Positions 18,074 to 27,567 are shown, numbered from the stretch's first letter. The stretch is 64,000 bases of DNA from Achromobacter sp. Marseille-Q4962 (GCF_943737005.1 NZ_CALSFU010000001.1:248001-312000); one strand, 5' to 3'. Numbers and translations: made by a program. Notes: generated by a model not told the origin, from the letters alone.

Positions 18074-19030
18074 TCACCGCAGGCCGGCGCCGGCCGCCAG
18101 CGCCTCATGGCCCGGCGCCTCCTTGGCCCAGGGCTCGCCGGACAACTGCCCGGCCAGGTATTCGATGAGGGCCTGCACCCGCGCCGGACGGCGGCGTCCC
18201 GGCGGCGTGATGATGTGCAGCGAGATCGGGTCCACCAGCCAGTCGTCCATGACCGTTTCCAATTCGCCTGTCTGCAGCTCGTTCCAGGTCAGGAATTCAG
18301 GTTGCAGCGCCAGGCCCAGGCCGGCCTTGAGGGCGGGCACGAGCGCTTCCGCATTGTTCACGTGCAGGTAGGCGGGCATGGACAGGGAATGGTCGCCGTG
18401 CACCGGGTGGCGAAAGCGCCAGTTCGGCCCGTGGCGCGAATACATGTAGCGCAGCGCGCGGTGATGGACGAGATCGCGCGGATGCGTGGGCCGCCCGTAG
18501 CGCGCGAAATAGGCGGGCGCGCCGACGAGCAGGATGCGCACCGAGCACAGCCGGCGGGCCAGGAGGCTGGAATCGGTCATCGAGGAGATGCGCAAAGCCG
18601 CGTCGAAGCGTTCGGAGACGACATCGACCAGCTTGTCGTTGAATTCGATCTCCAGCCCGACTTCGGGATGGGCGCGCATGAAGCCCGGCAGCATGGGCGC
18701 CAGGCGCGAAACGCCGAAGGACATGGGCGCGGCGAGCCGGACGGTGCCGCGCAGGCTGCCGGATTGCTCGGTGACCTCGGACTCCACCGCCTCGCCTTCT
18801 TCCAGGATGCGCGCGGCGCGCTCGATGGCGGCGTAGCCCGCGTCGGTCAGCGACAGCTGGCGCGAGGTGCGGTGGATGAGCATGGTCTGCATGCGGGATT
18901 CCAGTCTCGAGACCGCTTTCGAGACGGTGGCCTGCGACAGCGAAAATGCCGCCGCGGTCTTGGCGAAAGAGCCGGTTTCGGCGACTTTGGCAAAAATCGC
19001 CCAGGCTTCCAGGTCCGGTAGTTTCTTCAT
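18074..19030 (-). CDS. LysR family transcriptional regulator, divergent from isochorismatase operon
   Basis: LysR regulator of 318 residues. It starts MKKLPDLEAWAIFAKVAETG, with helix-turn-helix SFAKTAAAFSLSQATVSKAV (about 21-40), wing region ending RQLSLTDAG, and a CrgA/DsdC-like effector domain from about residue 90. The ATG at 19030 follows GGGAAG at proper spacing; upstream in-frame codons are rejected because they fall in the intergenic dyad. The start is 197 bases from the oppositely oriented hydrolase gene, so it is the probable regulator of that five-gene operon. Confidence 0.9.
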   Translation of the reverse strand: MKKLPDLEAWAIFAKVAETGSFAKTAAAFSLSQATVSKAVSRLESRMQTMLIHRTSRQLSLTDAGYAAIERAARILEEGEAVESEVTEQSGSLRGTVRLAAPMSFGVSRLAPMLPGFMRAHPEVGLEIEFNDKLVDVVSERFDAALRISSMTDSSLLARRLCSVRILLVGAPAYFARYGRPTHPRDLVHHRALRYMYSRHGPNWRFRHPVHGDHSLSMPAYLHVNNAEALVPALKAGLGLALQPEFLTWNELQTGELETVMDDWLVDPISLHIITPPGRRRPARVQALIEYLAGQLSGEPWAKEAPGHEALAAGAGLR

Positions 19031-19102
19031 TGCGCGCTTCCCGAGTCCGCAAAAGGCAGGCGTTTTAGCACGCCATTCTGTCATCCAGGCGCGCCGCATT
19101 CC

Positions 19103-19136
19103 CGAAAAAACGGAAAACATGGAATTCCGTTTTTCG
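19103..19136. promoter_or_regulatory. Large inverted repeat in divergent promoter region
   Basis: CGAAAAAACGGAA (19103-19115) is almost exactly mirrored by TTCCGTTTTTCG (19125-19136), with one base of slippage in the A/T run. It is midway between the LysR gene and the isochorismatase-type hydrolase gene and is the best candidate operator or cruciform in that region. Confidence 0.45.
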
Positions 19137-19227
19137 CATTCTCCACGCAATTTCCCGAACGTAAACTGGTTGCGCCACATGCGGATACTTCCGCGTCCTC
19201 TTTTTTCTCCGCCCGCAGGTGATCGCC

Positions 19228-19914
19228 ATGACCAGCAACAAATACCTCGAAGTCCTCACGCCCCAGAACAGCCAGATCATTTTCATCGACCAGCAGCCGC
19301 AAATGGCTTTCGGCGTGCAGTCCATCGACCGTCAGACCCTGAAGAACAACGTGGTGGGCCTGGCCAAGGCGGCCAAGGTCTTCAACATTCCCACCACCAT
19401 CACCACCGTTGAAACCGACAGTTTCTCGGGCAATACTTATCCCGAACTGCTGGCCGTGTTCCCCGACCACAAGATTCTCGAACGCACCTCGATGAACTCG
19501 TGGGACGACCAGAACGTGCGCGATTCCCTGGCCGCGCACGGCCGCAAGAAGGTCGTGGTGTCGGGCCTCTGGACCGAAGTGTGCAACACGACCTTCGCGC
19601 TGTGCGCCATGCTGGAAGGCGGCTACGAGATCTACATGGTGGCCGACGCCTCCGGCGGCACCTCGACCGACGCGCACAAGTACGCGATGGACCGCATGGC
19701 GCAGGCCGGCGCGGTGCCCGTGACGTGGCAGCAGGTCATGCTGGAATGGCAGCGCGACTGGGCCCGCAAGGAAACCTATGACGCCGTCACCGCCATCGTC
19801 AAGGAACACTCCGGCGCCTACGGCATGGGCATCGACTATGCCGTCACGCACGTCCACAAGGGCCCCGAGCGCGTTCGGCACGGCGAGCGCATCGGCCCCA
19901 ACCCCGCCAAGTGA
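19228..19914 (+). CDS. Isochorismatase-family (YcaC-like) cysteine hydrolase
   Basis: Cysteine hydrolase of the isochorismatase superfamily, 228 residues. Catalytic Asp21 is in IIFIDQQPQM, Cys119 in GLWTEVCNTTF, and a basic residue of the triad lies in HKILERTSMNSW (81-92). The closest recognisable type is YcaC, whose reaction is unsettled; family members cleave amide, carbamate or vinyl ether bonds. The ATG at 19228 is preceded by AGGTGA at proper spacing; the GTG at 19219 is part of that site. It is the first gene of a plus-strand operon with a XapX protein, an amidohydrolase, a DoxX protein and an MFS transporter. Confidence 0.88.
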   Translation: MTSNKYLEVLTPQNSQIIFIDQQPQMAFGVQSIDRQTLKNNVVGLAKAAKVFNIPTTITTVETDSFSGNTYPELLAVFPDHKILERTSMNSWDDQNVRDSLAAHGRKKVVVSGLWTEVCNTTFALCAMLEGGYEIYMVADASGGTSTDAHKYAMDRMAQAGAVPVTWQQVMLEWQRDWARKETYDAVTAIVKEHSGAYGMGIDYAVTHVHKGPERVRHGERIGPNPAK

Positions 19915-19949
19915 CGCCTTGCACGGCAGGCTGCGCACCGAGGTGATAG

Positions 19950-20222
19950 ATGAAACTCTACCTACTGTCCCTGGGAGCCGGCCTGCTGGTCGGCATCATC
20001 TACAGCCTGCTGCAAGTCCGCTCGCCGGCGCCGCCCCTGGTGGCGCTGGTCGGGCTGCTCGGCATCCTGCTGGGCGAACAGGTCATCCCGGTGAGCAAGC
20101 AACTGCTCAAGGGCGCCGGCTTTTCCTCCGCGTGCTCGCAAACCCGGGCCACCGAACACGTGCTGGGCGAGCTGCCGGGCCGCCATGCCGCCAAAGCCCC
20201 GGACGGCGCGGACCGGGCCTGA
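19950..20222 (+). CDS. XapX domain-containing small membrane protein
   Basis: Small membrane protein of 90 residues. The first 50 residues contain two hydrophobic helices in the XapX (DUF1427) pattern: LSLGAGLLVGIIYSLLQVRSP, then APPLVALVGLLGILLGEQ ending in a conserved Gly-Glu-Gln. The C-terminal 35 residues are polar and variable. Function unknown. It lies between an isochorismatase-type hydrolase and an amidohydrolase, an arrangement seen with this family, so a role in moving or sensing the operon's substrate is possible. Confidence 0.85.
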   Translation: MKLYLLSLGAGLLVGIIYSLLQVRSPAPPLVALVGLLGILLGEQVIPVSKQLLKGAGFSSACSQTRATEHVLGELPGRHAAKAPDGADRA

Positions 20223-20265
20223 TTCCGCCGCGCCCGCCCGCGCTACCACGCAGAGAGTATTCATC

Positions 20266-22158
20266 GTGTCCGCTTCCCACCCCGACATCATTTTCCATAA
20301 CGCGCGGATCACCACGCTGGACCGCGCCAGGCCCGAAGCCAGCGCGGTCGCCATCGAGTCCGGCAGGTTCTTCGCCGTCGGCTCCGACGAGGAAGTGCTG
20401 GCGCTGGCGGGCCCGTCCACCCGCGTCGTCGACCTGCAGCGCCGGCGCGTGCTGCCGGGCCTGTTCGACAACCACACCCACGTGGTGCGCGGCGGCCTGA
20501 ACTACAACCTCGAACTGCGCTGGGACGGCGTGCGCTCGCTGGCCGACGCCATGGACATGCTCAGGCGGCAGGTGGCGGCGACGCCCGCCCCGCAATGGGT
20601 GCGCGTGGTGGGCGGATTCACGGAGCACCAGTTCGTCGAAAAACGGCTGCCCACGCTGGACGAGATCAATGCCGTGGCGCCCGACACGCCGGTCTTTCTG
20701 CTGCACCTGTACGACCGCGCGCTGCTGAACGCGGCGGCGCTGCGCGCGGTGGGATACACCAAAGACACGCCCGAGCCTGCGGGCGGCGAAATCACGCGCG
20801 ACGCGCAGGGCAATCCCACCGGGCTGCTGCTGGCCAAGCCCAACGCCGCCATACTCTATGCCACCCTGGCCAAGGGCCCCAAGCTGCCTTTCGAGTACCA
20901 GCTCAATTCCACCCGCCACTTCATGCGCGAACTGAACCGCCTGGGCGTGACGGGAGTCATCGACGCGGGCGGCGGCTTCCAGAACTACCCCGAAGACTAT
21001 GCCGTCATCCAGAAGCTGGCCGACGAGGGCCTGATGACGGTGCGCCTGGCCTACAACCTCTTTACGCAGAAGCCGAAGCAGGAAAAACAGGACTTCCTCG
21101 ACTGGACCGCCAGCGTCAAATACAAGCAGGGCGACGATTACTTCCGCCACAACGGCGCGGGCGAAATGCTGGTGTTCTCCGCGGCCGATTTCGAAGACTT
21201 CCGCCAGCCGCGCCCGGACATGCCGCCGGAGATGGAAGGCGAGCTCGAGGAAGTGGTGCGCATCCTGGCCCAGAACCGTTGGCCGTGGCGGCTGCACGCC
21301 ACCTATGACGAAACCATCTCGCGCGCGCTCGACGTCTTCGAGAAAGTGAACCGCGACATTCCGCTGCAGGGCCTGAACTGGTTCTTCGACCACGCCGAAA
21401 CCATTTCCGAGCGCTCCATCGACCGCGTGGCGGCGCTGGGCGGCGGCATCGCCGTACAGCACCGCATGGCCTACCAGGGCGAGTACTTCGTCGAACGCTA
21501 CGGCGCCGAGGCGGCCGAAGCCACGCCGCCCATCCGGCGCATGCTGGAAAAAGGCGTGCAGGTATCCGCCGGCACGGACGCCACGCGCGTCGCGTCCTAC
21601 AACCCGTGGGTGTCGCTGGCCTGGATGGTCACCGGCAAGACGCTGGGCGGCCTGCGGCTTTACCCGCAACGCAATCGGCTGGACCGCGAAACGGCGCTGC
21701 GCATGTGGACCGAAAACGTCGCCTGGTTCTCCAACGAGGAAGGCCGGCGCGGCCGGATCGAAGCGGGCCATTTCGCCGACTTCATCGTGCCGAGCAAGGA
21801 CTACTTCGCCGTCGCCGAAGACGAGATCTCCTTCCTGACTTCCGACCTCACCGTGGTGGGCGGCCGCGTCGTCTACGGCGATGGCGCTTTTGCCGGCCTG
21901 GACGACACCCCCCCGCCGCCGGCCATGCCGGACTGGTCGCCCACGCGCCTGTTCAAGGGCTATGCCGCATGGGGCGAGCCGGACGGCGCGGGCCGCAACT
22001 CGCTGTATCCGCGCTACCAGGCCCTGGCGGCCTGCGGCTGCGCCAGCGCCTGCGGCCTGCACGGCCACGACCACGCCCGCGCCTGGGCCGCCCGGGCGCC
22101 CGTCTCCGACGTCAAGGGCTTCTTCGGCGCGCTGGGCTGCTCCTGCTGGGCGGTCTGA
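20266..22158 (+). CDS. YtcJ-like amidohydrolase with Cys/His-rich C-terminal tail
   Basis: Metal-dependent amidohydrolase of 630 residues in the YtcJ/exoenzyme-regulatory AepA group. The metal motif is LFDNHTHVV with H70 and H72. Other family marks are DAGGGFQNYP, a His in ATYDETISRALDVF's vicinity, FDHAETIS and SAGTDATRVASYNPW. The GTG at 20266 is taken as start because the protein then begins directly with the composite beta domain; an in-frame ATG at 20185 overlaps the XapX gene. Residues about 589-630 form an unusual tail, with CGCASACGLHGHDH and a final CSCWAV, that could bind metal. Substrate unknown; likely an amide, imide or lactam compound. Confidence 0.85.
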   Translation: MSASHPDIIFHNARITTLDRARPEASAVAIESGRFFAVGSDEEVLALAGPSTRVVDLQRRRVLPGLFDNHTHVVRGGLNYNLELRWDGVRSLADAMDMLRRQVAATPAPQWVRVVGGFTEHQFVEKRLPTLDEINAVAPDTPVFLLHLYDRALLNAAALRAVGYTKDTPEPAGGEITRDAQGNPTGLLLAKPNAAILYATLAKGPKLPFEYQLNSTRHFMRELNRLGVTGVIDAGGGFQNYPEDYAVIQKLADEGLMTVRLAYNLFTQKPKQEKQDFLDWTASVKYKQGDDYFRHNGAGEMLVFSAADFEDFRQPRPDMPPEMEGELEEVVRILAQNRWPWRLHATYDETISRALDVFEKVNRDIPLQGLNWFFDHAETISERSIDRVAALGGGIAVQHRMAYQGEYFVERYGAEAAEATPPIRRMLEKGVQVSAGTDATRVASYNPWVSLAWMVTGKTLGGLRLYPQRNRLDRETALRMWTENVAWFSNEEGRRGRIEAGHFADFIVPSKDYFAVAEDEISFLTSDLTVVGGRVVYGDGAFAGLDDTPPPPAMPDWSPTRLFKGYAAWGEPDGAGRNSLYPRYQALAACGCASACGLHGHDHARAWAARAPVSDVKGFFGALGCSCWAV

Positions 22159-22182
22159 GGCGCAGTCGGCGGAACCGCGGCC

Positions 22183-22638
22183 ATGCGCCCCCCAACCGAT
22201 TCCGCGCACGGGCCGGCCGGACTCGCCCGTCGCGCGCTGGGCGGCAGGGCGGCGCGCCGCCTTGCCCATCTCGGCCTGTGCGCCGCGTACCTGCAAGGCG
22301 GGCTGGCCAAGCTCGGAGACTTTCCCGGCGCCGTCGCTGAAATGGCCCATTTCGGGCTGACCCCCGCTCCCGTGTTCGCCGCCCTGGTGATCGCGCTGGA
22401 ACTGGGCGGCAGCGCCCTGCTGCTCATCGGCTGGCAGCGCTGGCTGGGCGCGCTGGGCCTGGCCGTCTTCACCGTGCTGGCCACGTTTCTGGCCTTGCGT
22501 TTCTGGGAACTGCGGCACGGCCCCGCGCGCTTCGCCATGGCCAACGCCTTCTTCGAACACCTGGGCCTGGCCGGCGGCCTGCTGCTGGCCGCCTGGGCCA
22601 GCCTGCAAGAAAGCCTGCGAGAGAGAAACCCGCCATGA
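22183..22638 (+). CDS. DoxX family membrane protein
   Basis: Four-helix membrane protein of 151 residues. Helices are visible around 27-45 (LAHLGLCAAYLQGG), 60-80, 83-103 (WLGALGLAVFTVLATFLAL) and 122-140, with the DoxX pattern GLAKL and a Phe-Pro-Gly after helix 1. DoxX proteins are linked to quinone- or thiol-related redox processes, but the function of most members is unknown. It follows the amidohydrolase by 24 bases, and its stop overlaps the start of the MFS gene (ATGA), so it is part of the same operon. Confidence 0.82.
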   Translation: MRPPTDSAHGPAGLARRALGGRAARRLAHLGLCAAYLQGGLAKLGDFPGAVAEMAHFGLTPAPVFAALVIALELGGSALLLIGWQRWLGALGLAVFTVLATFLALRFWELRHGPARFAMANAFFEHLGLAGGLLLAAWASLQESLRERNPP

Positions 22639-24284
22639 ACCCGAACGCGCCACCCGCTGCGGCCAGCAGCTTCGCGCCGCTGCGCCAGACCGTCTTCGCC
22701 GTGCTGTGGATCGCCACGGTGATCGGCAACACCGGCAGCTTCATCCGCGACGTCGCCAGCGCCTGGCTGATGACCGATCTGTCGCCGTCGCCGGCGGCGG
22801 TCGCGCTGGTGCAGGCGGCCGCCACGCTGCCCGTCTTCCTGCTGGCGATTCCGGCCGGGGTGCTGGCCGACATTCTCGACCGCCGCCGGTTTCTCGTCGG
22901 CATACAGGTGCTGCTGGGCTGCACCAGCCTCGGTCTGATGGCGCTATCGGCCCTGGGGCTGCAATCGGTGGCCTCGCTGGTGGCGCTCACATTCCTGGGC
23001 GGCATCGGGGCCGCGCTGATGGGGCCCACCTGGCAAGCCATCGTGCCCGAGCTGGTCGAGAAAAAAGACCTCAAGAGCGCGGTCGCGCTCAATTCACTGG
23101 GCATCAACATCGCGCGCGCCGTCGGCCCGGCCCTGGGCGGCCTGCTGCTGGCCGCCGTGGGCGCCGCCGTGGCCTACGGGGTGGACGTGCTCACCTACGT
23201 TTTCGTCATCGCCGCGCTGCTGTGGTGGCGCCGCCCGGCAGCCGGGCAGGACGCGCTTTCGGAACAATTCGGCGGCGCCTTCCGCGCCGGCCTGCGCTAT
23301 GCGCGCGCGAGCCGGGAGCTGCACGTCGTCCTGGCGCGGGCATTCCTGTTCTTCGCGCTGGCCAGTTCCGTCTGGGCGCTGCTTCCGCTCGTGGCGCGCA
23401 GCCTGCTCGACGGCGGCCCGGGCTTTTACGGCGTGTTGCTGGGAGCGGTGGGCCTGGGAGCCATCGGCGGCGCGGTCGTGCTGCCCCGGCTGCGCGCGTG
23501 GCTCAGCCCCGACGGCTTGTTGCTGGCCGCCGCGCTCGTTACCGCCGCGGTCATGGCGCTGCTGTCCTACGCGCCGCCCAAGTGGCTGGCCACCGCCGCG
23601 CTGCTGGTGCTGGGCGCGGCCTGGATCACCGCGCTCACCACCCTGAACGGGGTGGCGCAGGCCATCCTGCCCAACTGGGTGCGGGGCCGCTCGCTGGCCG
23701 TGTACCTCACCGTCTTCAATGGCGCCATGACCGCCGGCAGCCTGGGCTGGGGCGCGGTCGCCGAGGGCGTCGGCGTGCCCGGCGCGCTGCTGGCGGGCGC
23801 GGCCGCGCTGGCGCTGGTGGGCCTGGCCGCGCACCGCATCAAACTGCCCGCGGGCGAGGCCGACCTCGTGCCCTCGAACCACTGGCCGGAGCCGCTGACG
23901 GCGACGCCGGTCGAGCACGACCGCGGCCCCGTGACGGTGCTGATCGAATACCGGATCGCGGCCGGCGACCGCGCCGGCTTCGTTGACGCGCTGTATCGGC
24001 TCTCGGCCGAGCGGCGCCGCGACGGCGCCTATGCCTGGGGCGTCGCGGAAGACTCCGCCGACCCGACGCTGATGGTGGAGTGGTTCCAGATCGAATCGTG
24101 GGCGGAGCACCTGCGCCAGCATCACCGCGTCTCGCGGGCGGATGCCGACATCCAGGCCGAGGTGCTGCGATTCCACCAGGGCGGCACGCCGCCCGTCGTC
24201 AGGCACCTGCTGGCCGTCGAGCGCCCGGACAGGCGGCGCGGCCGCAACGGGAGGAACGGCGTTCCGCCGCCTTCCCCCGGCTGA
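22635..24284 (+). CDS. MFS transporter with C-terminal antibiotic-biosynthesis-monooxygenase-like domain
   Basis: Inner-membrane transporter of 549 residues. Residues 1-410 form a 12-helix MFS domain of the EntS/MFS_3 kind, with the loop motif GVLADILDRRRF between helices 2 and 3 and a start resembling exporters of that group (FAVLWIATVIGNTGSFIRD). Residues about 428-525 form a separate soluble domain (VTVLIEYRIAAGDRAGFVDAL..., FQIESWAEHLRQH) of the ferredoxin-like ABM type. The fused domain may bind or modify the transported compound, which is inference. It is the last gene of the hydrolase/XapX/amidohydrolase/DoxX operon and is followed at once by a hairpin. Confidence 0.85.
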   Translation: MNPNAPPAAASSFAPLRQTVFAVLWIATVIGNTGSFIRDVASAWLMTDLSPSPAAVALVQAAATLPVFLLAIPAGVLADILDRRRFLVGIQVLLGCTSLGLMALSALGLQSVASLVALTFLGGIGAALMGPTWQAIVPELVEKKDLKSAVALNSLGINIARAVGPALGGLLLAAVGAAVAYGVDVLTYVFVIAALLWWRRPAAGQDALSEQFGGAFRAGLRYARASRELHVVLARAFLFFALASSVWALLPLVARSLLDGGPGFYGVLLGAVGLGAIGGAVVLPRLRAWLSPDGLLLAAALVTAAVMALLSYAPPKWLATAALLVLGAAWITALTTLNGVAQAILPNWVRGRSLAVYLTVFNGAMTAGSLGWGAVAEGVGVPGALLAGAAALALVGLAAHRIKLPAGEADLVPSNHWPEPLTATPVEHDRGPVTVLIEYRIAAGDRAGFVDALYRLSAERRRDGAYAWGVAEDSADPTLMVEWFQIESWAEHLRQHHRVSRADADIQAEVLRFHQGGTPPVVRHLLAVERPDRRRGRNGRNGVPPPSPG

Positions 24285-24310
24285 CCGCCGCTTCGCCGGA
24301 CGGCGGTCAG
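24281..24310 (+). terminator. Perfect hairpin at the end of the MFS gene
   Basis: CTGACCGCCG (24281-24290) and CGGCGGTCAG (24301-24310) form a perfect 10-bp stem with a 10-base loop. The MFS stop codon is inside the left arm. No T-run follows, so termination may be partial or Rho-aided. Confidence 0.5.
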
Positions 24311-24340
24311 CCCAGGGAAGGCATGGACATCGCAGTCGAA

Positions 24341-24360
24341 ATTGATGGTTGTTCTCGTTC
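24341..24360 (+). promoter_or_regulatory. Fur-box-like sequence upstream of sigma/receptor remnant
   Basis: TGATGGT-T-GTTCTCG at 24343-24357 matches 9 of 14 positions of the 7-1-7 Fur consensus and lies about 60 bases before the ECF-sigma start codon, as expected for an iron-repressed FecI-type gene. Matching was done by eye. Confidence 0.4.
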
Positions 24361-24418
24361 TCTAAATCCGCCGCCCTCCCGCATCGTCCTCCATGCGCGC
24401 TTTACCCACAGAGCAGCC

Positions 24419-25132
24419 ATGAGCGCCGAGGATGAGTCCACCCTGGTGCGGACGTACCTGTGGTGGCGGACACCCCTGCTGCGCCTGTTGAGCCGCAAGC
24501 TGGGCTGCCGCGACGATGCGGAAGACCTGGTGCAGGAATCGTTCACCCGCTGGATGGCCCAGGGCGGCGCGCGCCAGATCGCCAAGCCGCAGACCTACGT
24601 CGACACCAACGGCAAGAACCTGGATCCCGCGTACGGACACAATTACGAGCTCGGCATCAAGGGCGCATTCCTGGACAAGCGCCTCAACGCGTCGCGCGCG
24701 CTCTTTCTCACCAACCAGAAGAACGTGGCCGAGTACGTGGACTACAACCCGGGCGCGCTGAATCAACCCACCGTCGGCGGCGGCCTGCGCTGGCAGAGCA
24801 AGACCGAGAACCTCGGCTACTGGGTGGACGAGTCGCGCAGCATCGTGCAGAAACCTTACGCGGTCGCCGACCTGATGGCGCGCTACGACATCACGCCCAT
24901 GATGCCGCTGACCCTGAACGTCAACAACGTCTTCGACAAGCGCTACTTCCGCACCATGGGCTTCAACAACAGCGTCTACTACGGCGACGGCCGCACCGCC
25001 GCACTGACGCTGCGGGCGTTGTTCTGGCGTCGGAAGACGCCGCGGCGGGTCCGTGCCGGCGGCAAGCGCGGGCCCGCCGCCGGCGAGGGGCGAACGCCCC
25101 GCGCAAGGCAGGGCGCGGCCGCGGCAGGGTAA
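24419..25132 (+). pseudogene. ECF sigma factor N-terminus fused in frame to TonB-receptor C-terminus (deletion remnant)
   Basis: A 237-codon open frame made of unrelated parts. Codons 1 to about 58 are the start of a FecI-type ECF sigma factor: LSRKLGCRDDAEDLVQESF is region 2, but the rest of region 2 and region 4 are gone. From about codon 61 the sequence is the C-terminal barrel of a TonB-dependent siderophore receptor ([51 protein letters not shown]). Near codon 110 (about base 24748) the usual strand between AEYVDYN and PGALNQPTVGGG is missing, so a second internal deletion of roughly 50 residues is likely. The last 34 residues run past the normal barrel end. The simplest reading is loss of fecI-3', fecR and most of the receptor by deletion. 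A working sigma factor or receptor is not expected. Confidence 0.8.
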
Positions 25133-25211
25133 AATGCTGGGTTGGCTTGAACCTTTGGCGTCCCCATTTTCTGCGGCGGCGCCCGCACTCGCAAAGCCGC
25201 ACGGAAGCCTT

Positions 25212-26576
<1,365 letters not shown>

Positions 26577-26615
26577 AACCGGCCCCGGCGCCCCGGCCCG
26601 GGGGCCCTCCGCGCG

Positions 26616-26850
26616 TCAGTTGCCGTCCAGGAAATCTGGACAGATCGTCGGCGTGCTCTTCCTCCACCGCCAGGATTTCCTCCAGCAGGCGGCGCGTGGT
26701 GGGTTCCCGTTCGCCGATCCTTGAGCGACCTGCCTTCCACGCACTCGGAATGGCTGCGCTGAAGTAATGGCGCTTGTAGCGCAGCACGCAGACGACATCC
26801 GTGGCGAGCGCTTTGTTGAGCAGCTTGCGCACGGTGCCGCGGCGCGCCAT
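26616..26850 (-). pseudogene. Ferritin-like (bacterioferritin/Dps-type) gene remnant with internal deletion and frameshift
   Basis: Reading the minus strand from 26850 gives TVRKLLNKALATDVVCVLRY then KRHYFSAA, the first helix of a bacterioferritin-like protein including its iron-ligand Glu-equivalent region. After an unrelated dozen residues it resumes with EPTTRRLLEEILAVEEEHAD, the last helix of the same family. About half of the usual 150-160 residues is missing in between. Just after HADDL the frame shifts by one, and the natural ending FLDGN-stop (stop at 26616-26618) is read in another frame. Family assignment rests on the two recognisable helices; loss of function is near certain. This remnant was not reported by simple ORF length. 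Confidence 0.7.
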
Positions 26851-26941
26851 GAAGGGCCGGCGTTCCTTGCGTACACTATCGGCTTTCCCAAGCGCCTGTG
26901 ACGCAATCTGTAACGGGACCAGCGGCTCCCTGATTTTTTCC

Positions 26942-27529
26942 ATGACCCTGAAGAACATCTGCGTATATTGCGGCTCCAACCCCGGCAGCCGCCCCGAGTA
27001 CATCGAACAGGCGCGCGTGCTGGCGCGCGAGCTGGTCAAGCGCGACCTGGGGCTGGTCTATGGCGGCTCGGTGGTGGGCATCATGGGCGTGGTGGCCAAC
27101 GAGGTGCTGGCCGCCGGCGGCCGCGTGATCGGCGTGATCCCCGAACTGCTGCTCAAGAAAGAACACGCCCACAAGGGCCTGACCGAACTGCACCTGGTGC
27201 AGACCATGCACGAGCGCAAGGCCCTGATGATGGAAAAGGCCGACGGCTTCGTCGCCCTGCCGGGCGGGTCGGGCACGCTGGAGGAATTCTTCGAGGTCTG
27301 GACCTGGGCCCAGCTCAATATGCACAGCAAGCCGTGCGGCCTGCTCAATATCGCCGGTTATTACGACGCGCTGGTGCGGTTCGTGGACCACGCCGTCGAA
27401 GAGGCTTTCATCCGCCCGCAGCATCGCGACATGCTGGTGGTGGAGCACGACCCTGCCCTGCTGCTGGACCGCTACGCCGCCTACGAGCCGCCCAACATCT
27501 CCAAATGGTTCGATCCGGTCAAGGCCTGA
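26942..27529 (+). CDS. LOG family protein (cytokinin riboside 5'-monophosphate phosphoribohydrolase type)
   Basis: Rossmann-fold nucleotide-processing protein of 195 residues, TIGR00730 family. It begins MTLKNICVYCGSNPG and shows the signature PGGSGTLEEFFEVW with the catalytic Arg/Glu region RKALMMEKADGF before it. Family members hydrolyse the N-glycosidic bond of (N6-modified) AMP, releasing ribose 5-phosphate; the physiological role in bacteria is unclear. The ATG at 26942 gives normal length; the longer frame upstream overlaps the ferritin remnant on the other strand. Confidence 0.92.
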   Translation: MTLKNICVYCGSNPGSRPEYIEQARVLARELVKRDLGLVYGGSVVGIMGVVANEVLAAGGRVIGVIPELLLKKEHAHKGLTELHLVQTMHERKALMMEKADGFVALPGGSGTLEEFFEVWTWAQLNMHSKPCGLLNIAGYYDALVRFVDHAVEEAFIRPQHRDMLVVEHDPALLLDRYAAYEPPNISKWFDPVKA

Positions 27530-27567
27530 AACGGCCCTGCTAAACGACAAAGAGGGGAATCCGCGCC

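Noticed and set aside
20107-22653. Minus-strand open frame of about 848 codons
   Set aside because: Antisense of the amidohydrolase and DoxX genes; no family resemblance.
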